A stretch of DNA of 64,000 bases from Sabellastarte sp. h YS-2021 (taxonomy: Eukaryota; Annelida; Polychaeta; Sabellida; Sabellidae): contig OZ024929.1 in NCBI GenBank assembly GCA_964017235.1, positions 65,009,603 to 65,073,602 of the forward strand. The letters run 5' to 3'. The position numbers and the translations under genes were made by a program. Position 1 is the first letter of the stretch. Each line of letters starts with the position of its first letter. Shown here piece after piece: positions 44,464 to 55,542 of the stretch. The notes under the pieces were generated by a model, which did no database searches, was not told the origin of the DNA, and saw nothing but the letters and a program-made list of their open reading frames with translations.

Positions 44464-45110
44464 ATGTCCACCCATCAAACGAATAAAGACAAACCGAGAG
44501 CTAGAAAATGCCGTCATTTTTGTTTCTCTTTTTATTTACACAACTATTCCCCTACCTGTAGGGAAGATGGCAAGGGTGATGACCCCCTGTGTCACCTTTG
44601 AAGCACCCTGTGATATCTGTGCATCTTTCACAGATGAACAAATGAACAAAATTCAACACAGGAAACGCTATATAAAGAAACAAAAGGCAGACGCTTCTAG
44701 TGCAAAAGATGATGGACTTGATCTTTTGGGTGAAGGCGACGGGGATTCTTTCACTGGTTCAAATGCAGACCTTGAGAGTGCTGCAGACAATTTATTTACC
44801 TCACCCCCACATCCTCAGCCCCTACCCTTCAGTTCATTGTCGCTCAAAACTCCAGCCAAAACTGTCCCACCCACCCCAGGTACTGCCTTACAGCAGAAAA
44901 TCAGAAAATTGAAACAAATCTAGAAAAGTCCCTGGGCAATTCACTTAACATCCATATACAGCAGCAAATGGGTTCTTTCCAGGCATCTATGTTGGAAGCT
45001 TTTCAGTCACTCCGAGAGGAGTTGACTTCTAAAAGACAAACAGAGGTGGATCAGACCTCGGTTTCTGCTTCTAAACCTGGTACATCATCTCGTGCTGTTG
45101 TTAATCTGGG
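44464..45110 (+). pseudogene. DIRS gag N-terminal part (copy 8), frameshifted and truncated
   Basis: Starts MSTHQTNKDKPRARKCRHFC. One extra C in gatgaccccctg (about 44580) shifts the frame after 40 codons. The other frame (44453-44923) carries CDICASFTDEQMNKIQHRKR, the acidic LLGEGDGDSFTGSNADLES and Pro-rich TPAKTVPPTPGTALQQK. A second shift precedes SFQASMLEAFQSLREELT. Homologous to the first 210 residues of the gag at 49605. It ends at 45110, where unrelated sequence is joined directly to the RT start region. Confidence 0.8.
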
Positions 45111-45262
45111 GCCGGTTTCATGAACAGACTTAAGCCTTGAGTCAGACTCAAAAGTTGAGACTTTGTCTCAAATTTTGGAAATATTTTGCTGAGTCTGTGA
45201 ACTGAGACTCAATGCATTTCACAAACAAGCTCAACTTGAGACCTGGCTCAGTCACAGGCACA
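45111..45262. mobile_element. Possible MITE fragment joining gag to RT
   Basis: 152 bases starting gggccggtttcatgaacaga, the kind of terminus seen on many short non-autonomous DNA transposons, with gagact/agtctc inverted motifs inside. The matching inverted end is absent. The right side goes straight into agagactggcaaacaaacaa, equivalent to 51837, so about 1.6 kb of DIRS (half of gag) is missing here. Confidence 0.45.
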
Positions 45263-46204
45263 GAGACTGGCAAACAAACAAATGTTCTTCAAATGTGTTA
45301 AACATTATCACCAATGGCTACGTACTGCCATTCCTTTCAAAACCAAATTTGGTCAGATTCCCTCTGATTCTGTCAGAGTACAAGGCCCGTCAAATAGACC
45401 AAACACGGGCCACTTGTATCCAGTCTCTTCTGTCAAAGAACGCAATCGAAAGCGTGGAAAATGTAAAATCACTCGGGTTTTACAGTCGCCTGTTCCTAGT
45501 ACCCAAGCCTCACCAAAGGTGGAGGCCAGTCATAGACTTAAGCAGGCTCAACACTTTTCTACACGTAGAAAAGTTCAAAATGGAAACTCGAGAGTCCATC
45601 GGGACCTCCCTGATTCCAGGGGAATGGGTATCGTCGAAAGATCTGTCGGACGCTTACCTGCACATCCCCATCCTTCCAAACTCAAGGAAATATCTAAGGT
45701 TTTGCTACAAGTCTCAGGTGTTCCAGTTCACCTCCCTCCCATTCAGACTAGCCACAGCCCCCCAGGTCTTTACAATGGTTGTAAAGGAAGTGAAGCTAAT
45801 GGCCCTCTCCAGAGGACTCAGACTTCACCAATACCTGGACGACTGGCTGATCAGGTCCCAGTCTCAGGAGGAAGCCCAAGTGAACACTCAGGCAGTGGTA
45901 GATCTAACCCAGTCCTTGGGTTGGATAATAAATCAGGAAAAATCAGAACTGAAACCTACCCAGGTGTTTTCGTTTGTGGGCTACGAATACCATCTAGATT
46001 CAGCCCTTGTAAAACCCACTCAAGAGAGATGGCTCAAACTTCAGGATTTGATCCTACGACTTAAGTCAAAACGTGTTTTGACTGCAAGATGTTTGATGTC
46101 GCTAATTGGGTTGCTTGCCTCAACGGAGAAAATGGTCCCGGAGGGACGCCTTCACATGAGGCCCTTTCAGTTTCACCTCAAGGAGCACTGGATGATATCC
46201 TCAG
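45263..46204 (+). pseudogene. DIRS reverse transcriptase, catalytic box intact (copy 8)
   Basis: The frame starting at 45295 keeps all polymerase motifs: RWRPVIDLSRLN; SSKDLSDAYLHIPI with catalytic Asp; FQFTSLPFRLATAPQVF; LHQYLDDWLI with YLDD; WIINQEKSELKPTQVF; FVGYEYHLDSA. The N-terminus differs from the copy at 51818 by an about 25-base insertion (AIPFKTKFGQIP versus AIPYKAHQ). A 2-base insertion at about 46192 (actggatgatatc versus actggagatatc) throws it out of the RNase H frame. The RT moiety by itself is undamaged, but the pol protein is not. Confidence 0.8.
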
Positions 46205-46813
46205 TCACTGGACAGTCTTCTTCCTTGGACAGAAACCATTTCAGCACACTTAGACTGGTGGCAAAATCCCTCAAACGTGATGAGAGGTTCAGACCTTCAT
46301 CCCAAAGACCACAGTATCCAACTCTTTACAGACGCCTCAAACGAAGGTTGGGGCGCTCACTTAGATCAAAGTTCTACAAAGGGTCTGTGGTCAGACCAGG
46401 AAAAAAGGCTACACATAAATGTTCTAGAGTTGAAGGCGGTCTCTCTGGCCCTTCAAAGCTTCAAGGACCAGTGCCAGAACCAAACAGTGCTACTTGCAAC
46501 GGACAACTCAACAGTGGTAGCCTACATAAACAAACAAGGAGGAACTCACTCAGCAGAGATGTGCGCTCTCCTGTGGAAGATCATGACATGGTGTCATCAC
46601 TATCACATAACATTAAAAGCCAGACACATTCCAGGGTGTCTGAATGTGATGGCCGACCTCCTGTCCAGGTCAAACCAAGTGCAGTCAACAGAATGGTCAC
46701 GGCATCCGCAGGTGTTCAAACAGATCTGCCAAAAGTGGTTTACTCCTCATGTAGATCTATTTGCCACTCATCTGAACCACAAACTTCCACTGGACATGTC
46801 TCCAGTCCCCTGA
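46205..46813 (+). pseudogene. DIRS RNase H, start of methyltransferase-like region (copy 8)
   Basis: In the frame of 46277-46813: IQLFTDASNEGWGAHLDQ (Asp), LHINVLELKAVSLALQ (Glu), VLLATDNSTVVAYINKQGG (Asp), PGCLNVMADLLSRSNQ (Asp), then ICQKWFTPHVDLFATHLNHK. All four RNase H acidic positions are present. A deletion of about 960 bases relative to copy 9 ends it at VSPVP. Confidence 0.8.
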
Positions 46814-47283
46814 GGTACTATTTGGATCGAACCAAAGACCTGAGAGTGTCTCGATCCCTCCTTCTCCTCTCCTTCAAGAAAGGACATACCTCAGACATCA
46901 GACCCGCTACTCTCTCTTCTTGGTTGAAACAAACCATTCTACTTTGTTATAAACAAGCAGACCAACAAGCCTTGAACTTGGTCCAAGTTAAAGCGCATGA
47001 CATTCGGGCCTTCATGGCCTCTAAGGCCTTTTATGGTGGGGTATCGGTGGACCAAATCATGCAAGCCTGTCACTGGAAAGCTCACAACACATTTACAAAT
47101 TTTTACCTAAAAGACCTTACTTGGTCAGACAACGACAACAATATGTATCTGGGACCGGTGGTGGTGGCACAACAAGTCCTAGATCCTTCCCCTCAGACCA
47201 GTTATCCTCGGAAAGAAAAGAAGGGGGGGGCACAACCGCTACAACCAAGTCTTCATGAGTCTAATCCCAGGATCCAGGTATAG
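46814..47283 (+). pseudogene. DIRS tyrosine recombinase C-terminal half (copy 8)
   Basis: LRYYLDRTKDLRVSRS, then SDIRPATLSSWLKQTILLCY, KAHDIRAFMASKAFYGGVSV with His-x2-Arg, QACHWKAHNTFTNFYLKDLT with Trp and Tyr. The N-terminal half and box I Arg are deleted. Because of the 2-base insertion near 46192 and this deletion, the segment is in frame with RT, giving one continuous 662-codon ORF from 45295 to 47283. That fusion is an accident of mutation, not a normal DIRS product. Confidence 0.8.
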
Positions 47284-48059
47284 GTTTACCTCTCAAGATG
47301 TTACTGGTAAGGTCATTTTGTATTGTTAGTTTATCAAGCATAATATGTATTAAGGACTTATTAAAGTTGTCATTAATCTCATGTTGGGTGGCTAAAAATT
47401 TATGAGAATTCCAACCATAGGGCTGGTTTTTCACTCGTGGACGGCTCCTAAGGGCCCTTACACTACCTAAGTGAGCACGGCTGCACTTCTCTCCTACAAT
47501 CAAAACATCCACAGTTTTTAGCACTGTCATTCAGTATATTCAGGTTTTTGGCTCTTTGCAGGCCCGGTCTTCGGGATTGGGGCACTGTAAACGGGACGCA
47601 AACTGGTACTTTCAAAACATTCATTCTAATCTGTTTCTTCAAAATCTTAGAAAAATTGACATATCTTCCAATCTCAGCTGTAATCCCTCCACCGTGCGGT
47701 TGGATTCAGCATTCAGTCCCACATGGTAAGCTATTGTAGCGCAATAAAATTGAAAATTTTAATTACTTAAATGTAGCTTTCATAAGCTACAAGCTTACCA
47801 TGTGGGACTGAGAAGAGTCCCACCCTGCCTCCCCGCTGTATTACAGCTGAGGGGTAAGGTTTAAAAATTGCAATGAGAAAGTAGGAAGAAATCGCGTAGT
47901 TTACCACGAGAGGACAACTTGATGCTACGGCCAACTATAAATGTCTATTTTTCTTAGATGTTGGCCATGATGCCTTGCGGCCATCCGAGAACAGCATTCA
48001 GTCCCACATGGTAAGCTTGTAGCTTATAAAAGCTACATTTAAGTAATTAAAATTTTCAA
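47284..48059 (+). repeat. DIRS 3' UTR, internal complementary region, right terminal repeat (copy 8)
   Basis: The ICR at 47709-47813 contains the reverse complement of the left terminus (47711-47749) abutting that of the right terminus (47750-47813). The right repeat at about 47935-48059 is the inverse of the left repeat at 44074-44160 (atgttggccatgatgcc, gagaacagcattcagtccc). This copy gives the undisturbed ctacatttaagtaattaaaa used to read insertions in other copies. Confidence 0.9.
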
Positions 48060-48600
48060 ATTAAAAATATTTTGTTTAAATATGTTGTTCACCTACTTTT
48101 GGGTCAGCTGTAACATAGAAAAACTGCAGACCTGTAGCTTATTTCATAGCTGAGCAATAGCTATTTGAGGTTCTTGCTGTTAAGTAAATCAGGTATAACT
48201 TGAAAACTATTGCATTTACAGTACTTTGCATAAATATGTTGTTCAGTTACTTTAGGGTCAGCTATAACATAGTAAAATTGTAGACCTGTAGCTCATTACA
48301 TAACTGAGTAATAGCTACTTTGAAGTTCTCACTGTTGAGTAAATCAGTTATAACTTGAAAACTATTGCATTTAGAATGCTTTCTTAAAATATGTTCTTCA
48401 CCTACTTTTGAGTCAGCTGTAGTATAGTAACATTGCAGACCTGTAGCTCATGGCATAGCTGAGTAATAGCTACTTTCAGGTTCTCACTGTTAAATAAATC
48501 CGTTGTAACCTGAATACTATTGCATTTACAGTATTTTGCATAAATACGTTTTCCACGTACATTTTACTCAAAATGGTACTTAACTTTGGAGTGCCTTTTA
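48060..48600. repeat. 155-bp satellite, about 3.5 copies
   Basis: Same satellite as 2311-5160 (ttttgtttaaatatgttgtt, gacctgtagct, ttgaaaactattgcattt). It abuts the DIRS right terminus at 48059. Confidence 0.9.
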
Positions 48601-49124
48601 CAGGGTACAGTTTTTGTGTCCTTCCTTCACTTCTACTCTAAAACTCAAGACACACAGTCACCTGACACAGAGCCCATTCACGGGCACTGATTGCTTGTTT
48701 ATGTTTCTTGGGCTTAAAAATCTTTCTCAGGTATCTTTGCATTCTAAACCCTTACACAGATTTCAGATGATTAGTTTTTCAGCAACACATGGTAACAAGT
48801 GTTGCCATGGCAACATCTGGCAACAAGTGTTGCCATGAATAGGAGCTGGTTAGCTTTTCAGCAGTATCAGGCAGCTAGTGTTGCCATTGCAACACTTTTT
48901 TCTGTTTCTACATTGTGGATATTAAAAGTCCTGAAGAAGACCTGTATGGTAAAGTGACCTTACACTCCACAAGATTAGACATTGATCTTACTTGTTTGCT
49001 CTCCCACAAAATGGCGGACAAATATAAGTCCTTTCCTCCATGAAGAGAGAAGGTGGACATATAGAAGTCCTTCTTTCCTCCATGAAGAGCGGAGGCAGAC
49101 AAGACAGGACATCTTGCACAATGC
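48601..49124. repeat. Satellite-element tail with gttgcc palindromes
   Basis: Contains the conserved cagagcccattcacgggcac tail also at 5280, two palindrome-bearing units (aagtgttgccatggcaaca), and the tgtggatattaaaagtcctg ... gcagacaagacaggacatct block also at 28545-28740. Together with 48060-48600 this shows the order satellite, tail, palindromic units, end block of one composite dispersed element. Confidence 0.75.
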
Positions 49125-49215
49125 TTTTATTACACTACAATAGCTTACCATGTGGGACTCAATGCTGTTCTCGGATGGCCACAAGGCATCAGGCCAACGT
49201 CTAAGAAAAATAGAC
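49125..49215 (+). mobile_element. DIRS-A copy 10, left end (outer copy, part 1)
   Basis: 91 bases ttttattacactacaatagc ... gtctaagaaaaatagac, a DIRS left terminus interrupted after tagac by the complete left terminus of copy 9. The outer copy resumes at 59871 with atttatagttggccgtagcc, exactly the continuation expected from 49300-49325. Confidence 0.85.
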
Positions 49216-49604
49216 TTTTATTACGCTACAATAGCTTACCATGTGGGACTCAATGCTGTTCTCGGATGGCCACAGGGCATCATGGCCAATGTCTAAGAAA
49301 AATAGACATTTATAGTTGGCCGTAGCCTCTCGTTGTCGTCACGTGATAACTTCTGACCAATCGCCCTACTTTCTCGTTGGCCACGTTGAACTGGTAGCTG
49401 TTTGTAAATATACAGACATTTTCATTTATTTCTCAGCTTTTACGTACTGTTGGAGGTTCTTTTTTGGCTATTTCTTTTATTATATAACATGGATCATTCT
49501 GTAAAATTTTTATTTTGACAGGATAAGTATATTTCTTGTTTCACATGTTTTGAGTTTTCCTCGGTTCAGGCCCTTTATTTTCTACGTCTTTTATTGCATT
49601 TAAA
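49216..49604 (+). promoter_or_regulatory. DIRS left terminal repeat and leader (copy 9)
   Basis: The first about 90 bases are the inverted terminal repeat (reverse complement at 55436-55530). The rest (atttatagttggccgtagcc ... gttttgacaggataagtata) is conserved in copies 8, 9 and 10. In DIRS elements the left repeat is thought to carry the promoter; no certain TATA box was identified. Confidence 0.6.
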
Positions 49605-50618
49605 ATGTCCATCCATCAAACGAATAAAGACAAACCGAGAGCACAAAAATGCCGCCATTTTTGTTTTTCCTTTGATTTACACAACTATTGCCCTACTTGT
49701 AGGGAAGCTGGCAAGGGTGATGACCCCTGTGTCACCTTTGAAGCGCCCTGTGATATCTGTGCATCTTTTACAGATGACCAAATGAAAAAAATTCAGCACA
49801 GGAAACGCTACTTAAAGAAACAAAAGGCGGACACTAATACAAAAGATGATGAACTTGATCTCTTGGGCGAAGGCGACGGGGATTCTTTCACTGGTTCAAA
49901 TGCAGACCTTGAGAGTGCTGCTGACAATCTTTTTACCTCACCCCCCCGTCCTCAGCCCCTACCCTTCAGTTCTTTATCACTTAAAACTCCAGCCAAATCT
50001 GTCCCACCCACCCCAGGTACTGCCTTGCAACAAAAAATTGAAACAAATCTAGAAAAATCCCTGGGAAATTCTTTAAATATTCATTTACAGCAACAAATGG
50101 GTTCCTTCCAGGCATCCATGTTGGAAGCTTTTCAGTCGCTCCGAGAGGAGTTGACTGCTAAAAAGCAAAGAGAGGTGGATCAGACCTCGTTTTCTGCTTC
50201 CAAACCTGGTACATCCAGTACTGCTGTCAATCTGGACCTACCCCCTCCGAGACATAGAACTAACATACAAACCGAGGATATGGATGTGGACTACGGTCCA
50301 GCACTTCCTCCTCGTCTCGTACCTGACCCTCATGATACATCGGATCAGTATGTTGCTACATCTGAGTTACCTCCGAAGAAGGTCTCGGATAAACCCAAAA
50401 AGCATAGCCACTCTCGTAGTAGGCATGAAATTGAATCCAGGTCTGCCTCGGATCAATCTAATGAGGAATCCAATGAACCTCGGATCCCATCTACTAAACC
50501 TAAAAAGCACTCTGATAAGAGTAAACACAAATCAAGGTCCAGATATGTGTCATCTTCCTCAGGGGAGGATCAGTCCTCTGTTGCCAGACACAGGTCTTCT
50601 AAGCCCTCTGGGGCCTGA
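49605..50618 (+). pseudogene. DIRS gag, N-terminal two thirds (copy 9)
   Basis: 337 codons. Residues 16-60 hold a Cys/His cluster: KCRHFCFSFDLHNYCPTC, then a second Cys pair in APCDIC. It is conserved in all five gag starts of the window, likely zinc-binding. Then an acidic stretch (LLGEGDGDSFTGSNADLES), a Pro-rich linker, a helical segment (SFQASMLEAFQSLREELTAK) and a Lys/Arg/Ser-rich tail. Gag is the putative nucleoprotein of DIRS particles. The frame closes at 50619; downstream gag homology continues in another frame from about 50603, so a one-base indel near 50600 broke it. The start is the ATG at 49605, conserved at 44464, 60168 and 5981. Confidence 0.8.
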
Positions 50619-51781
50619 GGGCTGTTTCTGATCAAGACCTCCCTCAACATGATCCAGACCCCCCTTATTATAGGGAAGTAGCTCTGTCTGACATTCCCTC
50701 ACAGTATGCTGAAGAGGTCGACACTTTTAGCCACATTCTTTCCCTCCCTGACCCCAGGGAGTCTATGCCTAGGTCCTCAACTTCAGTCATGGGGCTGGAC
50801 GATGAGAAAGGCCGTCAAGAGCTCAGACCTAGAGGTCCTTCCTCTATTCTTCCACTTAGCTCAGTTATCAAGGACGCCTTTGATAAATTTCAACATGACT
50901 TTAAGGCTGCTAATTTACCCGAGGGTAAATACGTCAAGCCTCCTCCATCCACTTCTAAGTGGTACAGGGTGGGACAGCCCTGTTATCAGGACAAATATCA
51001 GGAGTTGAATACGGATTTCGCCAAAATCTGTATTACTCCTAAACCCTCTGGGGCCCCTATGGGCAAGGTCCCCCTACCAATTCTTAAAGAATTGGAGCAT
51101 CAGGCTAGGCAAAATATCTCAACCCTCAATTTCACCGCTGCCTTTGCTAAAACTTCTTCTTTTTGCAATGCTTCCCTTGAGAAATGTCAACATAGCATTA
51201 AGTCAACTGTCAAGAAGATTAAGACACAGATCCAAAAAGGTGCCAATCCTGAAAAAGCAGCAAAGCGTGGATATGAGGAAGTCTGTGAGTACATGGATTT
51301 TTGGAATAAGACAGTTCTTATTCAACACAGGGCCCTTATATGCCTCAGCAAATCCCTAGCTCATATACTCCAGAGGGAATTATATTCTATGGCTAATACC
51401 GGCTTGCTTAGGCGCGAAGCTGAAATGACCCTCTTACAACCACAATTGGGGGAAACGAGACGCCAAGAACTCAGGAACTCGTCCTTTTGGGACCCTTCCT
51501 TGTTCCAGTCTCAACTTGTGAAGGAAGGTGAAGACTTCCTCCTCAAAAAAGGCACCTCTAAAGACTCTCAGGGTTTCACACCCTATCAAAATAAGCCCTT
51601 TCGTGGTCCCCACAACAAGAGAAGAGGCTCCTACAGGAAACGCCCCTATGGGGGCAACTCCTCACAAAGCAGTAACCAATCGTTTTCCTCAGGAAGGGGG
51701 AAACCGAACTTCAGAGGCTTCAGGGGTCGTTTTCGACCCCATAATAGGGGAAGAGGGCGTGGAAACCCCTCTTCCCAATGA
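50603..51781 (+). pseudogene. DIRS gag, C-terminal part (copy 9)
   Basis: Continues gag after the shift. It contains LSDIPSQYAEEVDTFSHILS, LRPRGPSSILPLSSVIKDAF, an alpha-helical middle (LEHQARQNISTLNFTAAFAK) and REAEMTLLQPQLGETRRQEL. The C-terminus is Gly/Arg-rich (GRGKPNFRGFRGRFRPHNRG), typical of RNA-binding tails. It ends at the TGA at 51779-51781, about 35 bases before the RT ORF. The same central region is recognisable in copy 1 (6900-7160). Confidence 0.8.
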
Positions 51782-51817
51782 CTCCTCCAAAGCCTCCCTC
51801 AGTCCACCAGTAGGAGG

Positions 51818-53791
51818 TTGCCTCCATTCTTTCAGAAGAGACTGGCAAACAAACAAATGTTCTCCAAACGTGTTAAACATTATCACCAATGGCTACGTAC
51901 TGCCATTCCTTATAAGGCCCATCAAAAAGACCAAGCCCTGGCCACTTATATCCAGTCTCTTCTGTCAAAGAACGCAATCGAAAGGGTGGAAAATGTAAAA
52001 TCTCTCGGGTTTTACAGTCGCCTGTTCCTAGTACCCAAGCCTCACCAAAGGTGGAGGCCAGTCATAGACCTAAGCAGGCTCAACACTTTTCTACACGTAG
52101 AAAAGTTCAAAATGGAAACTCCAGAGTCCAACAGGACCTCCCTGATTCCAGGGGAGTGGGTATCGTCGATAGATCTGTCGGACACTTACCTGCACATCCC
52201 CATCCATCCAAACTCAAGGAAATACCTAAGGTTTTGCTACAAGTCACAGGTGTTCCAGTTCACCTCCCTCCCATTCGGACTAGCCACAGCCCCCCAGGTC
52301 TTTACAATGATTGTAAAGGAAGTGAAACTAATGGCCCTCTCCAGAGGACTCAGAGTTCACCAATACCTGGACGACTGGCTGATCAGGTCCCAGTCTCAGG
52401 AGGAAGCCCAAGTGAACACTCAGGCGGTGGTAGACCTAACTCAGTCCTTGGGTTGGATAATAAATCAGGAAAAATCAGAACTGAAACCTACTCAGGTTTT
52501 TTCGTTCGTGGGCTACGAATACCATCTAGATTCAGCCCTTGTAAAACCCACTCAAGAGAGATGGCTCAAACTTCAGGATTTGATCCTAAGACTCAAGTCA
52601 AAACATGTTTTGACTGCAAGATGTTTGATGTCGCTAATTGGGTTGCTTACCTCAACGGAGAAAATGGTCCTGGAGGGACGCCTTCACATGAGACCCTTTC
52701 AGTTTCATCTCAAGGAGCACTGGAGATATCCTCAGTCGCTGGACAGCCTCCTTCCTTGGACAGAAGCCATTGCAGCCCACCTAGACTGGTGGCAAAATCC
52801 CTCAAACGTGATGAAAGGTGCAGACCTTCATCCCAAAGACCACAGTATCCAACTCTTTACCGACGCCTCAAACGAAGGTTGGGGCACTCACTTAGATCAA
52901 AATTCTACAACGGGTCTGTGGTCAGATCGGGAAAAAAGGCTACACATAAATGTCCTAGAATTGAAGGCGGTCTCACTGGCCCTTCGAAACTTCAAGGACC
53001 AGTGCCAGAACCAAACAGTGCTAGTTGCAACGGACAACTCAACAGTGGTAGCCTACATCAACAAACAAGGAGGAACTCAATCAGCAGAGATGTGTGCTCT
53101 CCTGTGGAAGATTATGACCTGGTGCCATCACTATCACATAACATTGAAAGCCAGACACATTCCAGGGTGCCTGAATGTGATGGCCGACCTGCTATCCCAG
53201 TCAAACCAAGTGCAGTCAACAGAATGGTCACTACATCCGCATGTATTCAAACAGATCTGCTAAAAGTGGTTCACACCTCATGTAGATTTATTTGACACTC
53301 ATCTGAACCACAAACTTCCACTGTACGTATCTCCTGTCCCAGACCCAAAGGCTTGGGACATAGATGCTCTGAACATAAACTGGACGAGTCTCACTGCCTA
53401 TGCTTACCCTCCTACGGCTCTCCTTCACAAGTTGATCCAAAAGATCAAGCAATGCCATTGCCTGATCATCGTAATAGCCCCAGGCTGGCCAGGGATGCCC
53501 TGGTTTTGGGACCTAGTGCAGCTCTCAACAGAGATCCCACTACAACTCCCAGTGTCAACGACCCTACTCAAACAGTCCCACAAGTATGTATTCCACAACA
53601 ACCTGCAACAGCTCAACCTCCACGCCTGGTGTCTAGGAGCGGACAACTCCAAGAACAAGGCTTCTCTGTGGAGGTGGCAGAGAGAATTGCTGTTCCTCAG
53701 CGGTCATCAAGGACCATCTACAAGTCAAAGTGGGCCCTATTTGAAAATTGGTGCAGAAAAAATTCGGTGGATTTCTCCACTCCATCTGTGA
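51818..53791 (+). pseudogene. DIRS RT-RNase H-methyltransferase-like polyprotein (copy 9), one stop
   Basis: 481 codons open to a TAA at 53261-53263; the same frame then continues to 53791. In copy 8 that codon is CAA, so a single nonsense change explains the break. RT: RWRPVIDLSRLN (78-89), catalytic Asp119 in SSIDLSD, YLDD at 183-186, WIINQEKSEL (213-222). RNase H: Asp349, Glu381, Asp406 and Asp457. After the stop: KWFTPHVDLFDTHLNHKLPL, AYAYPPTALLHKLIQ, IVIAPGWPGMPWFWDLVQLS, the methyltransferase-like region of DIRS pol. The role is to copy element RNA into DNA and remove RNA. Apart from the one stop the domains look intact. Confidence 0.85.
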
Positions 53792-54780
53792 AACATATCT
53801 CAGACTTTTTCATGTACCTGTACCAAGACCTAAACAGGCGCCCCTCGACCATTGATGGTTACAGGACTGCAATCGTTGACACTTTGGGCCCAACGGCCCA
53901 CCATATTGCACACAATGCAGACCTTCATAGGTTACTCTCCAGTTTCCACAGGGATCGTTCAAAAAGTTCCAGAAATCTTCCTAAGTGGAACCTTTCTGTT
54001 GTTCTCAATGAGCTCACAAAAGCACCCTTTGAGCCTATGAAAGACACAGACCTCAAACATCTTACCCTCAAAACTGCTTTCTTGCTAGCTTTGGCCTCCG
54101 GCAAACGCCGCAGCGAAATCCATGCCTGGGTCGCAAACAAAGTATCTAATCTAGGCCAATGGGAAAAGGTTGCCTTGTTCCCTTCTTCTGATTTCATAGC
54201 CAGAAACCAACTAGCAAGAGAAGGTTCTCAAAGTGACTATTCCTGCTTTGACTACCATTATAGATAGACAATTCAAAGAAGACAGGACCCTGTGTCCGGT
54301 GCGGGCCCTGAGGTACTATTTGGATCGAACCAAAGACCTGAGAGGGTCTCGGTCCCTCCTTTTCATCTCCTTCAAGAAAGGACATACCTCAGACATCAGA
54401 CCCGCTACTCTCTCTTCCTGGTTGAAACAAACCATCCTACTTGTTATAAACAAGCAGACCAACAAGCCTTGGACCTGATCCAAGTTAAAGCGCATGACAT
54501 CCGGGCCTTCGCGGCCTCTAAGGCCTTTTACGGTGGGGTATCGGTGGACCAAATCATGCAAGCCTGTCACTGGAAAGCTCACAACACATTTACAAATTTT
54601 TACCTAAAAGACCTTACTTGGTCAGACAACGACAACAATATGTATCTGGGACCAGTGGTGGCGGCACAACAAGTCCTAGATTCTTCCCTTCAGACCAGTT
54701 GTCCTCGGAAAGAAAAAAAAAGGGGGGGGGGGGCACATCCGCTACAACCAAGTCTTCAGGAGTCTAATCCCAGGATCTAG
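52051..54780 (+). pseudogene. DIRS tyrosine recombinase frame overlapping RT (copy 9)
   Basis: The frame is open from 52051 to a TGA at 53293, then from 53353 to 54267, all in one register. Copy 8 has TGC at the stop position. Bases 52051-53290 are read simultaneously as RT/RNase H in the other frame. The core begins around 53610 (RSGQLQEQGFSVEVAERIAV, YKSKWALFENWCRKNSVDFS, RPSTIDGYRTAIVDTLGP). Box I is ASGKRRSEIHAW (about 54094-54129). An 11-base deletion near 54234 and a 1-base deletion near 54440 shift the frame. The catalytic C-terminus is intact in pieces: His-Asp-Ile-Arg at 54493, CHWK, and nucleophile Tyr at 54601 in FYLKDLTW. It integrates circular element DNA in this retroelement class. 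Confidence 0.8.
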
Positions 54781-55542
54781 GTATTCTTTTACCTTCAAGA
54801 TGTCACGGGTAAGGTCATTGTTTTTTAGTTTATCAAAGTAATTTGTATTAAGGAGTTATTAAGTTGTCATTAATCTCATATTCAGGTGGCAAAAAATTTT
54901 ATGAGAATTCCAACCATTGGGCTGGTCTGTCACTCGTGAAGGGCCCCTAGGGACCCTTAGACCTCTTAAGTGAGCACTGCTGCACTTCCGTCCTACAATC
55001 AAAACATCTTGACAGTTTTAGCACTGTCTTCCATTCTATATAGGTTTTTGGCTCTTTACAGGCCCAGTCTTCGGGATTGGGGCACTGTAAATGGGACTCA
55101 GACTGGTATTTCTAACACTATTCTAATATATATATTACTTCAAATCTAAGAAAAATTGACATTCCTTCCAGTCTCAGCTGCAATCCTGCCACTGGGAGGT
55201 TGGATTCAGCATTGAGTCCCACATGGTAAGCTATTGTAGCGTAATAAAATTGAAAATTTTAATTATTTAAATGTAGCTTTTATAAGCTACAAGCTTACCA
55301 TGTGGGACTCAGAAGAGTCCCACCCTGCCTCCCTGCTGTTTACAGCTGAGGGGTAGGTTTTAGAAAATTTCAACGAGAAAGTAGGGCGATTGGTCAGAAG
55401 TTATCACATGACGACAACGAGAGGCTACGGCCAACTATAAATGTCTATTTTTCTTAGACGTTGGCCATGATGCCCTGTGGCCATCCGAGAACAGCATTGA
55501 GTCCCACATGGTAAGCTTGTAGCTTACAAAAAGCTACATTTA
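54781..55542 (+). repeat. DIRS 3' UTR, ICR and right terminal repeat (copy 9)
   Basis: G-run (54722-54733) and 3' UTR parallel to copy 8. ICR 55209-55311. Right repeat from about 55420 includes aacgagaggctacggccaac, an inverse copy of the leader at 49310-49345. It is split by Harbinger after ctacattta and completed by agtaattaaaattttcaa at 59853-59870. Confidence 0.85.

Larger units (their letters stand above)
44074..48059 (+). mobile_element. DIRS-A copy 8, both termini present
   Basis: Runs from ttttattacgctacaatagc to the right terminus ...gtaattaaaattttcaa. Contains leader, truncated gag, a 150-base foreign insert, RT, RNase H, the recombinase C-terminal half, 3' UTR, ICR (47709-47813) and right terminal repeat (47935-48059). 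The left flank is the 300-bp array and the right flank the 155-bp satellite. So this copy either marks the boundary of two repeat blocks or has a rearranged flank. Confidence 0.9.

Noticed and set aside
52051..53295. 414-codon ORF as a separate novel gene over the RT
   Set aside because: It is in the same register as the recombinase ORF downstream and is best read as that gene's overlapping 5' extension, so it was annotated as part of the recombinase rather than as a new gene.
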